In this document: one piece after another, positions 1 through 12,000 of the stretch
Position numbering within the stretch: position 1 is the stretch's first letter
Layout of the letters: each line of letters begins with the position of its first letter
DNA from: Stomorhina lunata
Lineage: Eukaryota > Arthropoda > Insecta > Diptera > Rhiniidae
Length of the DNA stretch: 64,000 nucleotides
Direction: 5' to 3'
NCBI GenBank assembly: GCA_933228675.1
Contig: OW121743.1
Location: 68,722,208 to 68,786,207, forward strand
The notes under the pieces: generated by a model
What the model saw: the letters and a program-made list of their open reading frames with translations, nothing else
Told to the model about the DNA's origin: nothing
Database searches by the model: none
Program-made: the position numbers and the translations under genes

Positions 1-108
1 ATAGAAAAATTTTCGGTTCAAAATTTTTATATAGAAAAATTTTCGCTACAAAATTTTTATATAGAAAAATTTTCGCTACAAAATTTTTATATAGAAAAAT
101 TTTCGCTA
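1..108 (+). repeat. Array I-a: 30-bp satellite, right edge of an array entering the window
   Basis: About 3.5 copies of a 30-bp unit made of ATAGAAAAATTTTCG followed by CTACAAAATTTTTAT. The first copy reads CGGTTC where the others read CGCTAC. It breaks off into non-repetitive sequence at about 108 and presumably continues left of the window. It is the same family as the arrays at 404-2016. Confidence 0.95.
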
Positions 109-403
109 AGCAAAACAGCAAAACCAGTAATAGGAGAATACACAATCAATTTAACGTAGTGATGTTCGATCAAACTCAATGAGTTAAATTGATGATTATC
201 TCTGCAATTTGATAACTCGACTGTGGTCGAGGGCGCTAAGTGCTGATGACGTCTTGTGGCGGGACAGAAATTGCAATCCACTAGCCGCGTTCAAAAAATA
301 ATTTTTTCAGTTTTTCTCCACATTATTACTTTCAAATTTTCAAATTAATAATTTGAAAATTAAAAATGAACTCAAGCCTGATAAATCCTAATTTTTCAAT
401 TAA
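109..403. other. Non-repetitive spacer inside satellite block I
   Basis: About 295 bp of less AT-biased sequence separates two blocks of the 30-bp satellite. I see no coding signal, RNA gene or terminal repeats. It contains a short AT palindrome (TTCAAATTAATAATTTGAA) near 339-357. Confidence 0.6.
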
Positions 404-1437
404 AAAATTTTTATATAGAAAAATTTTCGGTACAAAATTTTTATGTAGAAAAATTTTCGGTACAAAATTTTTATATAGTAAAATTTTTGCTAAAAAATTT
501 GTATATAGTAAAATTTTCGCTAAAAAAATTTTTTATAGAAAAATTTTCGCTACAAAATTTTTATATAGAAAAATTTTCGGTTCAAAATTTTTATATAGAA
601 AAATTTTCGCTACAAAATTTTTATATAGAAAAATTTTCGCTACAAAATTTTTATATAGAAAAATTTTCGCTACAAAATTTTTATATAGAAAAATTTTCGC
701 TACAAAATTTTTATATAGAAAAATTTTCGCTACAAAATTTTTATATAGAAAAATTTTCGCTACAAAATTTTTATATAGAAAAATTTTCGCTACAAAATTT
801 TTATATAGAAAAATTTTCGCTACAAAATTTTTATATAGAAAAATTTTCGCTACAAAATTTTTATATAGAAAAATTTTCGCTACAAAATTTTTATATAGAA
901 AAATTTTCGCTACAAAATTTTTATATAGAAAAATTTTCGCTACAAAATTTTTATATAGAAAAATTTTCGCTACAAAATTTTTATATAGAAAAATTTTCGC
1001 TACAAAATTTTTATATAGAAAAATTTTCGCTACAAAATTTTTATATAGAAAAATTTTCGCTACAAAATTTTTATATAGAAAAATTTTCGCTACAAAATTT
1101 TTATATAGAAAAATTTTCGCTACAAAATTTTTATATAGAAAAATTTTCGGTACAAAATTTTTATATAGCAAAATTTTCGCTACAAAATTTTTATATAGAA
1201 AAATTTTCGCTACAAAATTTTTATATAGAAAAATTTTCGCTACAAAATTTTTATATAGAAAAATTTTCGGTACAAAATTTTTATATAGAAAAATTTTCGG
1301 TACAAAATTTGTATATAGAAAAATTTTCGGTACGAAATTTTTATATAGAAAAATTTTCGGTACAAAATTTTTTTATAGAAAAATTTTCGGTACAAAATTT
1401 TTTTATAGAAAAATTTTCGGTACAAAATTTTTCTATA
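404..1437 (+). repeat. Array I-b: 30-bp satellite, about 34 copies
   Basis: Head-to-tail copies of the 30-bp unit. The centre (about 598-1140) is nearly homogeneous with CGCTAC at the variable site. The edges (404-520 and 1140-1437) mostly carry CGGTAC and more substitutions, the usual picture of an array homogenised from its middle. Because 30 is a multiple of three, every frame without a stop stays open, which makes long but meaningless ORFs coding a repeated decapeptide. Some copies have single-base changes such as TTTGTATATAG or TTTTTTTATAG. Confidence 0.97.
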
Positions 1438-1554
1438 TAAATATTTCGCTACAAAATTTTTCTATATAAAATTTTGTACCGAAAATTTTTCTATATAAAA
1501 ATTTTGTACAGAAAATTTTTCTATATAAAAATTTTATACCGAAAATTTTTCTAA
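1438..1554 (-). repeat. Array I, inverted segment of the 30-bp satellite
   Basis: From about 1460 the same unit runs in reverse complement (GTACCGAAAATTTTTCTATA), about 3-4 copies, directly abutting the forward copies, so the junction can form a hairpin. An 83-bp unique spacer (1555-1637) containing GGAATTC follows before forward copies resume. Confidence 0.9.
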
Positions 1555-1637
1555 AAAAAGATAGAAGCGCATGGAATTCTAAAATATGCTCGGCCTTTGA
1601 CCTAAACAGGTTGTTACAATAGGCCATTTAAGTAAAG

Positions 1638-2016
1638 TTTTCGGTACAAAATTTTTTATATAGAAAAATTTTCGGTACAAAATTTTTATATAGAAAAATT
1701 TTCGGTACAAAATTTTTATATAGAAAAATTTTCGGTACAAAATTTTTATATAGAAAAATTTTCGGTACAAAATTTTTATATAGAAAAATTTTCTGTACAA
1801 AATTTTTTTATAGAAAAATTTTCGGTACAAAAGTTTTATATAGAAAAATTTTCGGTACAAAATTTTTATATAGAAAAATTTTCGCTACAAAATTTTTATA
1901 TAGAAAAATTTTCGCTACAAAATTTTTATATAGAAAAATTTTCGGTACAAAATTTTTATATAGAAAAATTTTCGGTACAAAATTTTTATATAGAAAAATT
2001 TTCGGTACAAAATGTT
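1638..2016 (+). repeat. Array I-c: 30-bp satellite, about 12 copies
   Basis: Forward copies after the short inverted block. Most carry CGGTAC, with two CGCTAC copies around 1880-1915. The array ends at about 2016 in unique AT-rich sequence, roughly 300 bp beyond the likely 3' end of the fz3 transcript on the opposite strand. Confidence 0.95.
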
Positions 2017-2900
2017 TACTATTTTGTTTAATGTAGGAAAATAAAAGATAATGTCCCGGAATTACTTCTTTGAATTTTGAGGGAATAAAAAGCTCTTCTG
2101 TCAGTAGATAGCCAACTTATATATAAGTTCCAGAATTACGCCTGAAATTGTCTTGCAGTTCTAATTCACCTTTTCCATATCCATCCATTTTAAATAAAAA
2201 AATAGTTTAAAATTTTTATTAAATATTCATTTTTTTATATTTTTAAAAAATATTTATTTGTTTTTTTTTTTTAAATTTCCATTATAAAACTAAATACTTT
2301 TGTGTAAAACTTTTAGCAATTTATTTACAAGTGTCTAACTTACAAAACTAAATCATTAACAATTAAATACTTAGAAGCTAATAAATAAAAATATAATACA
2401 GAGAAATAATAAACATAAAACAATTAATTAATTTTAAATATAAAATAAATTAAATAATTTAAAAGCTAATAACACAAAAATGCTATAAAAAATGTTTATG
2501 ATAAAAATAATTTAAACCGCAATTTGAGCAATTAAAGCCAAATGCCGTCAGTTCATTTCAATAACTCATTTCACACTTTTCAAATTTTATATGAAATACA
2601 AAAAATAACTGGGAAATGTTTGTCATATGTAGTCGTTCGTATCTAAGAGTATCTAAATGTATAAAATAAATTAAGAGTTAATAATTTTTTTTTTTGTTAT
2701 TAATTAATACAAAAGAAACAACATTCGAGTCTTATTCAAGTAATAAATTTAATTACATTTAATTGATAAATAATAGAAAACATTTACATTTGTTTTTTAT
2801 GTTTATAGATAGAGTTTTTGTATTGATTAATTTAGATAACCCCAACTTTATATACACCCGCCCTTAAATGAGTTTTACTAGTCTTGTGATTTGTTTTGGG
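2017..2900 (-). other. Probable 3' UTR of fz3 and its 3' flank
   Basis: AT-rich non-coding sequence directly downstream (minus strand) of the fz3 stop codon. I see no ORF or repeat of note. The part from 2900 to about 2300 is probably transcribed 3' UTR, judged only from position and a poly(A) hexamer at 2325-2320. The rest is the gap before the 30-bp satellite. Confidence 0.5.
2320..2325 (-). terminator. Candidate poly(A) signal AATAAA for fz3
   Basis: On the minus strand AATAAA lies about 575 nt past the fz3 stop codon. Further AATAAA hexamers occur at 2258-2253 and 2220-2215. In sequence this AT-rich such hexamers arise by chance, so the choice is tentative. Confidence 0.3.
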
Positions 2901-4496
2901 CTACACCCGAGGCTGTGGTGGTGCCACTGTTGTTGTATAAACCGGTACATTGTGGAAATTAATGCCACTGTAGAGAGGAGCCCCAATCGTGGATTTACCC
3001 GAAGTATGTAAATGTTTTTTCGGCAAAGAATTGGCCGATTTGATGGTAGTATTAGTCATGGAAGAAGTGGGTGTGGGTACCAAACGACTTCTATAGGATT
3101 CACAGGTCTTGCGAGACCACACCCACATACCGGTTAAAGTACCCCCGGCTAGCTGGAAGAATAGGCGTACCAAGGTAGGCCAGGCAGCCATTTGATTGGG
3201 TGAAGCACAATCCTCGCGGGTCGAACATGTGGGCACCGATTCCATATGAGGTTCAAAAAATATCGCCACCACTCCGGCCAGAGTGGGTAGAAAGAAGATC
3301 AGGGAGAAAATTAAGAATCTCTTGCGTATTTGAGAAAATCTTTGATGTCCAAATGTGGGCAACATTTGTTGCTGCAAGGCATGTAGCGATCGTGAGGCCC
3401 TCAAGGTGAAAAATAAACCCAACAGCAAAAGCACTATGGCGGGTATTTCAACAAAACCAGGAGCCGTACACATGCCAGTCAATTCATTAGGTTTCACCTT
3501 CTCCATTAGCAAGGCAGCTATGGGAGGTGCCAATGGTGGAACCCAGGCTAAAACATGAAACAAACCCGATTTCTTTTCCAAAGCCTCCGAAGACCATTTC
3601 TTGTGGGAGGACAAATAGAAGCATAAAGCAAATATTAGCCACCAGGTGGCAGCACATAAACTCAAATAGCTGGTGGTAATATAGGAGGCCAAACAGGGCG
3701 GTGTTAAGGCACAGGGTAGGAGTTGTGTTTTACCCAAAGGATCCTCATGCACAGCAAAAGCTCTTGAAGAATTGTGAAAAACTATGCGTTCCAAATAACA
3801 CACCGAGAATAGGTTATAGCATAAGCACAAAAACAGCACCGGTCTCTCGGGATAACCAAATCTGGTGGGTTCAGCCCAAAAGGTCACCAGGGAGAAGAGA
3901 GTCAAAACAAAGCAAACGGCCGATAGACCCAAAATCAAACTCTCAGCCACTTTCTTTTGTTGGGTAGTATGAAAGCCATCACGATTACACTGAGGCACAC
4001 ATTCATCATTATTCAAGGGGTTAACGGTAAAGTTGAGCGGGCATATAGCCGAGGGCTTTATGGCCTTGCTGATATGATGATTCATCCAGGGCCAGTAGAA
4101 ATGATGACCCGCTTGTCCTCCTGCCTGGGCCTGCTGCACCTGTTGTGGTATCTGCAATTGTCGGGGTAACTGTTGTTGTGTTTGATCTGCTGGAATTTTG
4201 GAGGTTATTTCGCTTTTGGCAGACTCTTCGGCTAGTTTTTCCGTTAAGGTGGGAACTTGCATGCAGAGCTCTTGTCTTTCGGGACTAGGAAGATTTTCAC
4301 ATTTCAGAAATTCTGGCCATAATTGCATGAGGTCTGTATGAGAAGAGCATTCACGTTTGACATGATCGCACAGGGATGTGCAAGCAGTAACGGGGCGTGG
4401 CACATCGGGTGTACAGAGTGGAAACAGAGCAGAGCATAGCAAAAAGCGTATGCGATTAGAGCAATGCGACTCGATGAGAGGTAGCAATTTGGTTAT
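2901..4496 (-). CDS. fz3: Frizzled-3 Wnt receptor, coding exon 2 (rest of CRD, seven TM helices, C-tail)
   Basis: Encodes residues 76-606 of a Frizzled receptor. The exon begins after an acceptor AG (minus strand 4498-4497) with ATA ACC AAA TTG CTA, i.e. ITKLLPLIESHCS, continuing the CRD begun in exon 1, and ends with TAG at 2903-2901. CRD cysteines seen here are 87, 96, 103, 114, 118, 125, 141 and 153. A Gln/Pro-rich linker spans about 179-203. Seven hydrophobic helices lie at about 259-282, 293-316, 342-371, 386-406, 425-444, 467-490 and 511-535. The cytoplasmic KTxxxW site, needed for Dishevelled binding, reads KTCESY (538-543), with Tyr replacing Trp. The tail ends PPQPRV, not a class I PDZ ligand. 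Known of the family: plasma-membrane Wnt receptors. From memory, Drosophila Fz3 is a Wingless target with an altered KTxxxW and weak or attenuating activity. I prefer fz3 because the CRD does not resemble Drosophila Fz, Fz2 or Fz4. Class certain, paralogue likely. Confidence 0.92.
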   Translation of the reverse strand: MTKLLPLIESHCSNRIRFLLCSALFPLCTPDVPRPVTACTSLCDHVKRECSSHTDLMQLWPEFLKCENLPSPERQELCMQVPTLTEKLAEESAKSEITSKIPADQTQQQLPRQLQIPQQVQQAQAGGQAGHHFYWPWMNHHISKAIKPSAICPLNFTVNPLNNDECVPQCNRDGFHTTQQKKVAESLILGLSAVCFVLTLFSLVTFWAEPTRFGYPERPVLFLCLCYNLFSVCYLERIVFHNSSRAFAVHEDPLGKTQLLPCALTPPCLASYITTSYLSLCAATWWLIFALCFYLSSHKKWSSEALEKKSGLFHVLAWVPPLAPPIAALLMEKVKPNELTGMCTAPGFVEIPAIVLLLLGLFFTLRASRSLHALQQQMLPTFGHQRFSQIRKRFLIFSLIFFLPTLAGVVAIFFEPHMESVPTCSTREDCASPNQMAAWPTLVRLFFQLAGGTLTGMWVWSRKTCESYRSRLVPTPTSSMTNTTIKSANSLPKKHLHTSGKSTIGAPLYSGINFHNVPVYTTTVAPPQPRV

Positions 4497-4525
4497 CTGT
4501 AAAGATAATAAAAAAGAAAAGGGAA
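4497..4525 (-). promoter_or_regulatory. fz3: 3' splice site of the giant fz3 intron
   Basis: Read on the minus strand, a pyrimidine-rich tract (TTTTCTTTTTTATTATCTTT) runs into ACAG and then exon codon ATA. The frame is phase 0 and restores a continuous Frizzled CRD with exon 1. An ATTTAAT branch-point-like site lies roughly 45 nt upstream. Satellite array II starts only about 90 nt further into the intron. Confidence 0.85.
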
Positions 4526-4587
4526 ATTATTATTAAATTTGTTGGAAAAATTCAGTTAAATATTAAATAAAATTATTATTAAATTGT

Positions 4588-6310
4588 TTTTTTCAAAAAA
4601 TTTCTATTCTTATAGGAAATTTTTCAAAAATTTTCTATTTTTATATTAAAATTTTCAAAAACTGTCTATTTTTATAGGAAATTTTTCAAAAATTTTCTAT
4701 TTTTATAGGAAATTTTTCAAAAATTTTCTATTTTTATAGGAAATTTTTCAAAAATTTTCTATTTTTATAGGAAATTTTTCAAAAATTTTCTATTTTTATA
4801 GGAAATTTTTCAAAAATTTTCTATTTTTATAGGAAATTTTTCAAAAATTTTCTATTTTTATAGGAAATTTTTCAAAAATTTTCTATTTTTATAGGAAATT
4901 TTTCAAAAATTTTCTATTTTTATAGGAAATTTTTCAAAAATTTTCTATTTTTATAGGAAATTTTTCAAAAATTTTCTATTTTTATAGAAAATTTTTCAAA
5001 AATTTTCTATTTTTATAGGAAATTTTTCAAAAATTTTCTATTTTTATAGGAAATTTTTCAAAATTTTTCTATTTTTATAGGAAATTTTTCAAAAATTTTC
5101 TATTTTTATAGGAAATTTTTCAAAAATTTTCTATTTTTATAGGAAATTTTTCAAAAGTTTTCTATTTTTATAGGAAATTTTTCAAAAATTTTCTATTTTT
5201 ATAGGAAATTTTTCAAAAATTTTCTATTTTTATAGGAAATTTTTCAAAAATTTTCTATCTTTATAGGAAATTTTTTAAAAATTTTCTATTTTTATAGGAA
5301 ATTTTTAAAAAATTTTCTATTTTTATAGGAAATTTTTCAAAAATTTTCTATTTTTATAGGAAATTTTTTAAAAATTTTCTATTTTTATAGGGAAATTTTT
5401 TAAAAATTTTATATTTTTATAGGAAATTTTTCAAAAATTTTTTATTTTTATAGGAAATTTTTCAAAAATTTTCTATTTTTATAGGAAATTTTTCAAAAAT
5501 TTTCTATTTTTATAGGAAATTTTTCAAAAATTTTCTATTTTTATAGGAAATTTTTCAAAAATTTTCTATTTTTATAGGAAATTTTTCAAAAATTTTCTAT
5601 TTTTATAGGAAATTTTGTTAAAAATTTTCTATTTTTATAGGAAATTTTTCAAAAATTTTCTATTTTTATAGGAAATTTTTCAAAAATTTTCTATTTTTAT
5701 AGGAAATTTTTCAAAAATTTTCTATTTTTATAGGAAATTTTTCAAAAATGTTCTATTTTTATAGGAAATTTTTCAAAAATTTTCTATTTTTATAGGAAAT
5801 TTTTCAAAAATTTTCTATTTTTATAGGAAATTTTTCAAAAATTTTCTATTTTTATAGGAAATTTTTCAAAAATTTTCTATTTTTATAGGAAATTTTTCAA
5901 AAATTTTCTATTTTTATAGGAAATTTTTCAAAAATTTTCTATTTTTATAGGAAATTTTTCAAAAATTTTCTATTTTTATAGGAAATTTTTCAAAAATTTT
6001 CTATTTTTATAGGAAATTTTTCAAAAATTTTCAATTTTTATAGGGAAGTTTTTTAAAAATTTTATATTTTTATAGGAAATTTTTCAAAAATTTTTTATTT
6101 TTATAGGAAATTTTCCACAAATTTTCTATTTTTATAGGAAATTTTTCAAAAATTTTAAATTTTTATAGGAAAATTTTTCAAAAATTTTATATTTTTATAT
6201 TAAAATTTTCAAAAATTTTATATTTTTATATTAAAATTTTCAAAAATTTTATATTTTTATAGGAAATTTTTCAAAAATTGACTAGTTTTATACGAAAATT
6301 TTTCAATTTT
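4588..6310 (-). repeat. Array II: 31-bp satellite, orientation A, about 54 copies
   Basis: The unit on the + strand is arm AGGAAATTTTT, centre C, arm AAAAATTTTCT, spacer ATTTTTAT. The right arm has one mismatch to perfect complementarity (TTTTCT, not TTTCCT). The period is exactly 31 (for example the GG at 4677, 4708 and 4739). The first and last few hundred bases are more diverged, some copies lacking the GG. It is the array nearest the 3' splice site. Its reverse complement is exactly the unit of array VII. Confidence 0.97.
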
Positions 6311-9096
6311 TTTTTATCTTTGTCTATGTCTACAATAATCATATTCACGAACTCATTAAAAAAGTCTTAAAAGTGTAAGTCCGTCTTCTTTTAAAAAAAA
6401 AAATCACACGATCACATTTAAAACCCTATAAAGACAGACTCAATCACATTTAAAACCTCATAACATTTGAATAATGATGATCTTCGATACAAAAACTATT
6501 GACTTTTTGTTAACACTTCATCAAATTGTGTTACATTATTACCAAAAAAAAAAAAAAAAACTGGAAATACCTCTACCTCCCTCCAACTTTACCATAAAAT
6601 CTAAAGCTGTTTTTAATGAGCAACCCAAAATAATTTTAAAATCTTTTTTCAAAAACATTTCTAAACATTTGTATTCGAAGATACATACCCAAGATAATAA
6701 ATTGAAGACATTCCTCTTCTTAATCCACCATATGGCGCAACGAATCGAAAACAGGTACTTTTTGGAACGAACTGAATTCTTTACAGCTGAAAGCTTAAAG
6801 AAATACATTTTTTTTTAGCTTTAAGTTGTCTAAGCTAACGCTAATGAAGGAAATATGACTTGAGAGGTAACAACAATTGCTCAAAAATATAAAAATCTTT
6901 TGGTAACTATTTTTTCTTTCGATTTTTTTCCATGAAGAATAACTAAAATAGAAATATTAATGATAATAAACACTTTCAAATGACCTGAGGGTTTAATTTT
7001 ACACTAAAAACTCAAAATAGTAATATAATGAAGTTTTGTGATACCAAAAAGGCAATGAAGAATTTGAAAAATGAGTTTTTGAAATAATATTGGGAATTTG
7101 AATGGTAAGAAAGGAGGGATGGATGGGGGTATAGTTAGACTAACAAAGTGCTCTATATAGAGTCTGGATAATTATTATGAATGGTTTAAAGTCTGTTACT
7201 TTAAAAGCAAAATAGCTTTATTGTGTGAGTATTTTCTTAGGGGAATTGGCTAACAAATCTTAAATAAATCCAATCGATTCTTATAAAATCTTTTCAATGA
7301 TATTTTTGTATTATTTTCTAGCAGAAGACGAATGGGCAATTGCAAATCGATTCTGGAAGTGATTCTGAATCGGTCGTTATACTTAGGGTTGGATCTCAGA
7401 CCAATATTTCTGTTTATCATTATCACCAAAAAAAACAACATCATTATCAAAAACCATTTAAATTTTTTTTTTCTAATTTTTTTTTTTGGAATTTTTATAT
7501 TTCAAAGCAATTATCTTAAAAGCTTTACTTATTTTGATTTAGCAGATAACTAAATATAGACTGACTTTGTCTGTCTATACATCCGTCTGTCTGCTGTTTC
7601 TTCCAACCGAGATTCAAATGTTAATTTTGTTCATTTGGTTACATTTTGTACCATAAACTATCATTAATGGAAGACTGAGGCTCTAAGAGTTTCATATGAT
7701 CAGGTTTTTAAGTTAAAAAAGTTCTTCAACATTTTTTTCTTTATTTTAATAATAAATTGACTTATTACTTTCTAGCAAAAAATAGGAAGTTTGTTCATTC
7801 TCATCTAATGAAATAGGAAGCTTTTAAAAAGTAATTCCTAAATGAAAATGTATGTAAAACTTTATTTTTTTTCTTTGTAATTTTGTAGCTCATTTAATAT
7901 TCGTTTAATTTTCTTATTTTCAACTCCAGCATTTCTACGCTTTTTCATCTAAATCTTTAACATTTTTAACTTTATTTGGCTTAAACATTGGACTGAACAT
8001 GAGTTTTAAAATTTTTCATTTTCATTTTTGCTGCAACGAATCTTAATATTTAACGCTTCAAGGTTTTAATTTTTGAAAAATGTTCGTTAATATTTTTGTT
8101 TTAGTTACGCTGTAATAAAGCAAAGATACAAAGATGACAAACAATATATTTATATTAATTTGAAATAAAGTGATCCTCTGTATACGCCCAAATCAATTCC
8201 TGAAAGTCAGAGCGATATTGGCAGGATATTAGGAGGGTTAAGCTTTTAACAAAATCAAAAAAAAAAAAAAAAAAAAATTTGAAAAAGTAATTTAAGTCTA
8301 TAATTGAATTAAGAGCTTTTACATGACGAAAATGTTTTTGTTTAAAGCTTTATTCTTACAAAAACTTTCAAAGTTTGTATGAATAAATGTAAAAGTTCAA
8401 AATCTCACAAAAACTTTTTTCTTATTAAAAAAAAGCTTTTGCACAAAAAGTGCTTTTATATTATTAAAGATGCCAATAAAAAGAGATCAAAGGTAAAATT
8501 AGCATAAAAAGAAGAGCTTTTAATACTTTATTTTTTCAGAAAAACTATTGTGTTTTTGAGACAATAAAAGCTTGTTGAAAAGAACTTTTGAAAAACCATC
8601 AGATATAAATAAATAACATAAAGAAATAAAGTTGTTTTAACTTTTAATTTTTGCAAATTTTTTGCTACTAATAAAATACATATAAATTTTTTACAATTTG
8701 TTTTCTTAAACAAATATTTCCAGACTTCTATTAATAAAAACTGTTTGATTTCAACCGACATTTTTTTAACTTTATGATTTTATTAAATAAACTTTGTTTT
8801 TTTTTCATGTCAATAAATTTTTGTCTTAACATTTTAGCACTTAAGTGTTAATTTAATAAAGAGTCAAGGCAAAAAAAAATAAGAAGAATAAATTGTTTGA
8901 AGTTAAAATTAAAACAAACAATTAAAATGAATATAGAAAACAACTTATAAAAAAAACATCAAAGTAAAAATTTTTAATAAAACTAAATTTTATTGAACAA
9001 AAAACAACACAACCAATTTTTTCCACACCTTTTAATAAAGCAGAAAGTTTTTGGGCCAAAAAAATATATGTATGTGGGATCAAAAAAAAAAATTAA
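6311..9096. other. Unique AT-rich intron sequence between arrays II and III
   Basis: About 2.8 kb without tandem structure. It holds a 17-base A run at about 6544-6560, a longer A run near 8258-8277, several AAAGCTTTT-like words after 8300, and a decayed transposon relic at about 7333-7600. The 114-codon ORF at 6474-6818 has no recognisable domain and the composition of the surrounding intron. Confidence 0.6.
7333..7440 (+). mobile_element. Decayed relic of the interspersed repeat seen at 23.4 kb
   Basis: The stretch resembles the 3' part of the element at 24045-24120: words equivalent to AAGTGATTCT, a GGTNTATACT-like block and ACCAATATTTCTG appear in the same order. Just beyond (about 7560-7600) there is CTGTCTATACATCCGTCTGTC, reminiscent of the ACGGACGG block of the full copy. 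Heavily diverged, so only tentative. Confidence 0.4.
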
Positions 9097-12000
9097 CTAT
9101 AAAAATTAGAAATTTTTCCTACAAAAATATAAATTTTTTGAAAAATTTCCTATAAAAATAGGAAATTTTTGAAAAATTTCCTATAAAAATAGGAAATTTT
9201 TGAAAAATTTCCTATAAAAATAGGAAATTTTTGAAAAATTTCCTATAAAAATAGGAAATTTTTGAAAAATTTCCTATAAAAATAGGAAATTTTTGAAAAA
9301 TTTCCTATAAAAATAGGAAATTTTTGAAAAATTTCCTATAAAAATAGGAAATTTTTGAAAAATTTCCTATAAAAATAGGAAATTTTTGAAAAATTTCCTA
9401 TAAAAATAGGAAATTTTTGAAAAATTTCCTATAAAAATAGGAAATTTTTGAAAAATTTCCTATAAAAATAGGAAATTTTTGAAAAATTTCCTATAAAAAT
9501 AGGAAATTTTTGAAAAATTTCCTATAAAAATAGGAAATTTTTGAAAAATTTCCTATAAAAATAGGAAATTTTTGAAAAATTTCCTATAAAAATAGGAAAT
9601 TTTTGAAAAATTTCCTATAAAAATAGGAAATTTTTGAAAAATTTCCTATAAAAATAGGAAATTTTTGAAAAATTTCCTATAAAAATAGGAAATTTTTGAA
9701 AAATTTCCTATAAAAATAGGAAATTTTTGAAAAATTTCCTATAAAAATAGGAAATTTTTGAAAAATTTCCTATAAAAATAGGAAATTTTTGAAAAATTTC
9801 CTATAAAAATAGGAAATTTTTGAAAAATTTCCTATAAAAATAGGAAATTTTTGAAAAATTTCCTATAAAAATATGAAATTTTTGAAAAATTTCCTATAAA
9901 AATAGGAAATTTTTGAAAAATTTCCTATAAAAATAGGAAATTTTTGAAAAATTTCCTATAAAAATAGGAAATTTTTGAAAAATTTCCTATAAAAATAGGA
10001 AATTTTTGAAAAATTTCCTATAAAAATAGGAAATTTTTGAAAAATTTCCTATAAAAATAGGAAATTTTTGAAAAATTTCCTATAAAAATAGAAAATTTTT
10101 GAAAAATTTCCTATAAAAATAGGAAATTTTTGAAAAATTTCCTATAAAAATAGGAAATTTTTGAAAAATTTCCTATAAAAATAGGAAATTTTTGAAAAAT
10201 TTCCTATAAAAATAGGAAATTTTTGAAAAATTTCCTATAAAAATAGGAAATTTTTGAAAAATTTCCTATAAAAAAAGGAAATTTTTGAAAAATTTCCTAT
10301 AAAAATAGGAAATTTTTGAAAAATTTCCTATAAAAATAGGAAATTTTTGAAAAATTTCCTATAAAAATAGGAAATTTTTGAAAAATTTCCTATAAAAATA
10401 GGAAATTTTTGAAAAATTTCCTATAAAAATAGGAAATTTTTGAAAAATTTCCTATAAAAATAGGAAATTTTTGAAAAATTTCCTATAAAAATAGGAAATT
10501 TTTGAAAAATTTCCTATAAAAATAGGAAATTTTTGAAAAATTTCCTATAAAAATAGGAAATTTTTGAAAAATTTCCTATAAAAATAGGAAATTTTTGAAA
10601 AATTTCCTATAAAAATAGGAAATTTTTGAAAAATTTCCTATAAAAATAGGAAATTTTTGAAAAATTTCCTATAAAAATAGGAAATTTTTGAAAAATTTCC
10701 TATAAAAATAGGAAATTTTTGAAAAATTTCCTATAAAAATAGGAAATTTTTGAAAAATTTCCTATAAAAATAGGAAATTTTTGAAAAATTTCCTATAAAA
10801 ATAGGAAATTTTTGAAAAATTTCCTATAAAAATAGGAAATTTTTGAAAAATTTCCTATAAAAATAGGAAATTTTTGAAAAATTTCCTATAAAAATAGGAA
10901 ATTTTTGAAAAATTTCCTATAAAAATAGGAAATTTTTGAAAAATTTCCTATAAAAATAGGAAATTTTTGAAAAATTTCCTATAAAAATAGGAAATTTTTG
11001 AAAAATTTCCTATAAAAATAGGAAATTTTTGAAAAATTTCCTATAAAAATAGGAAATTTTTGAAAAATTTCCTATAAAAATAGGAAATTTTTGAAAAATT
11101 TCCTATAAAAATAGGAAATTTTTGAAAAATTTCCTATAAAAATAGGAAATTTTTGAAAAATTTCCTATAAAAATAGGAAATTTTTGAAAAATTTCCTATA
11201 AAAATAGGAAATTTTTGAAAAATTTCCTATAAAAATAGGAAATTTTTGAAAAATTTCCTATAAAAATAGGAAATTTTTGAAAAATTTCCTATAAAAATAG
11301 GAAATTTTTGAAAAATTTCCTATAAAAATAGGAAAATTTTGAAAAATTTCCTATAAAAATAGGAAATTTTTGAAAAATTTCCTATAAAAATAGGAAATTT
11401 TTGAAAAATTTCCTATAAAAATAGGAAATTTTTGAAAAATTTCCTATAAAAATAGGAAATTTTTGAAAAATTTCCTATAAAAATAGGAAATTTTTGAAAA
11501 ATTTCCTATAAAAATAGGAAATTTTTGAAAAATTTCCTATGAAAATAGGAAATTTTTGAAAAATTTCCTATAAAAATAGGAAATTTTTGAAAAATTTCTT
11601 ATAAAAATAGGAAATTTTTGAAAAATTTCCTATAGAAATAGGAAATTTTTGAAAAATTTCCTATAAAAATAGGAAATTTTTGAAAAATTTCCTATAAAAA
11701 AAGGAAATTTTTGAAAAATTTCCTATAAAAATAGGAAATTTTTGAAAAATTACCTATAAAAATAGGAAATTTTTGAAAAATTTCCTATAAAAATAGGAAA
11801 TTTTTGAAAAATTTCCTATAAAAATAGGAAATTTTTGAAAAATTTCCTATAAAAATAGGAAATTTTTGAAAAATTTTCTATAAAAATAGGAAATTTTTGA
11901 AAAATTTCCTATAAAAATAGGAAATTTTTGAAAAATTTCCTATAAAAATAGGAAAATTTTGAAAAATTTCCTATAAAAATAGGAAATTTTTGAAAAATTT

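Noticed and set aside
366..1469. 367-codon ORF of a repeated decapeptide, with overlapping 317- and 212-codon ORFs in other frames
   Set aside because: The 30-bp satellite has a period divisible by three and no stop in several frames, so all are open on both strands. Open frames in every direction and no unique sequence argue against a gene.
2901..4496. Assignment to fz4 (or fz/fz2)
   Set aside because: As I remember them, the CRD and tail of Drosophila Fz4 and the other two paralogues differ clearly. The KTxxxY motif and overall length fit Fz3 better. A database search would settle it.
6474..6818. 114-codon ORF
   Set aside because: Contains a poly-Lys run from a 17-A tract, has an 89-codon antisense partner, intron-like composition and no recognisable domain.
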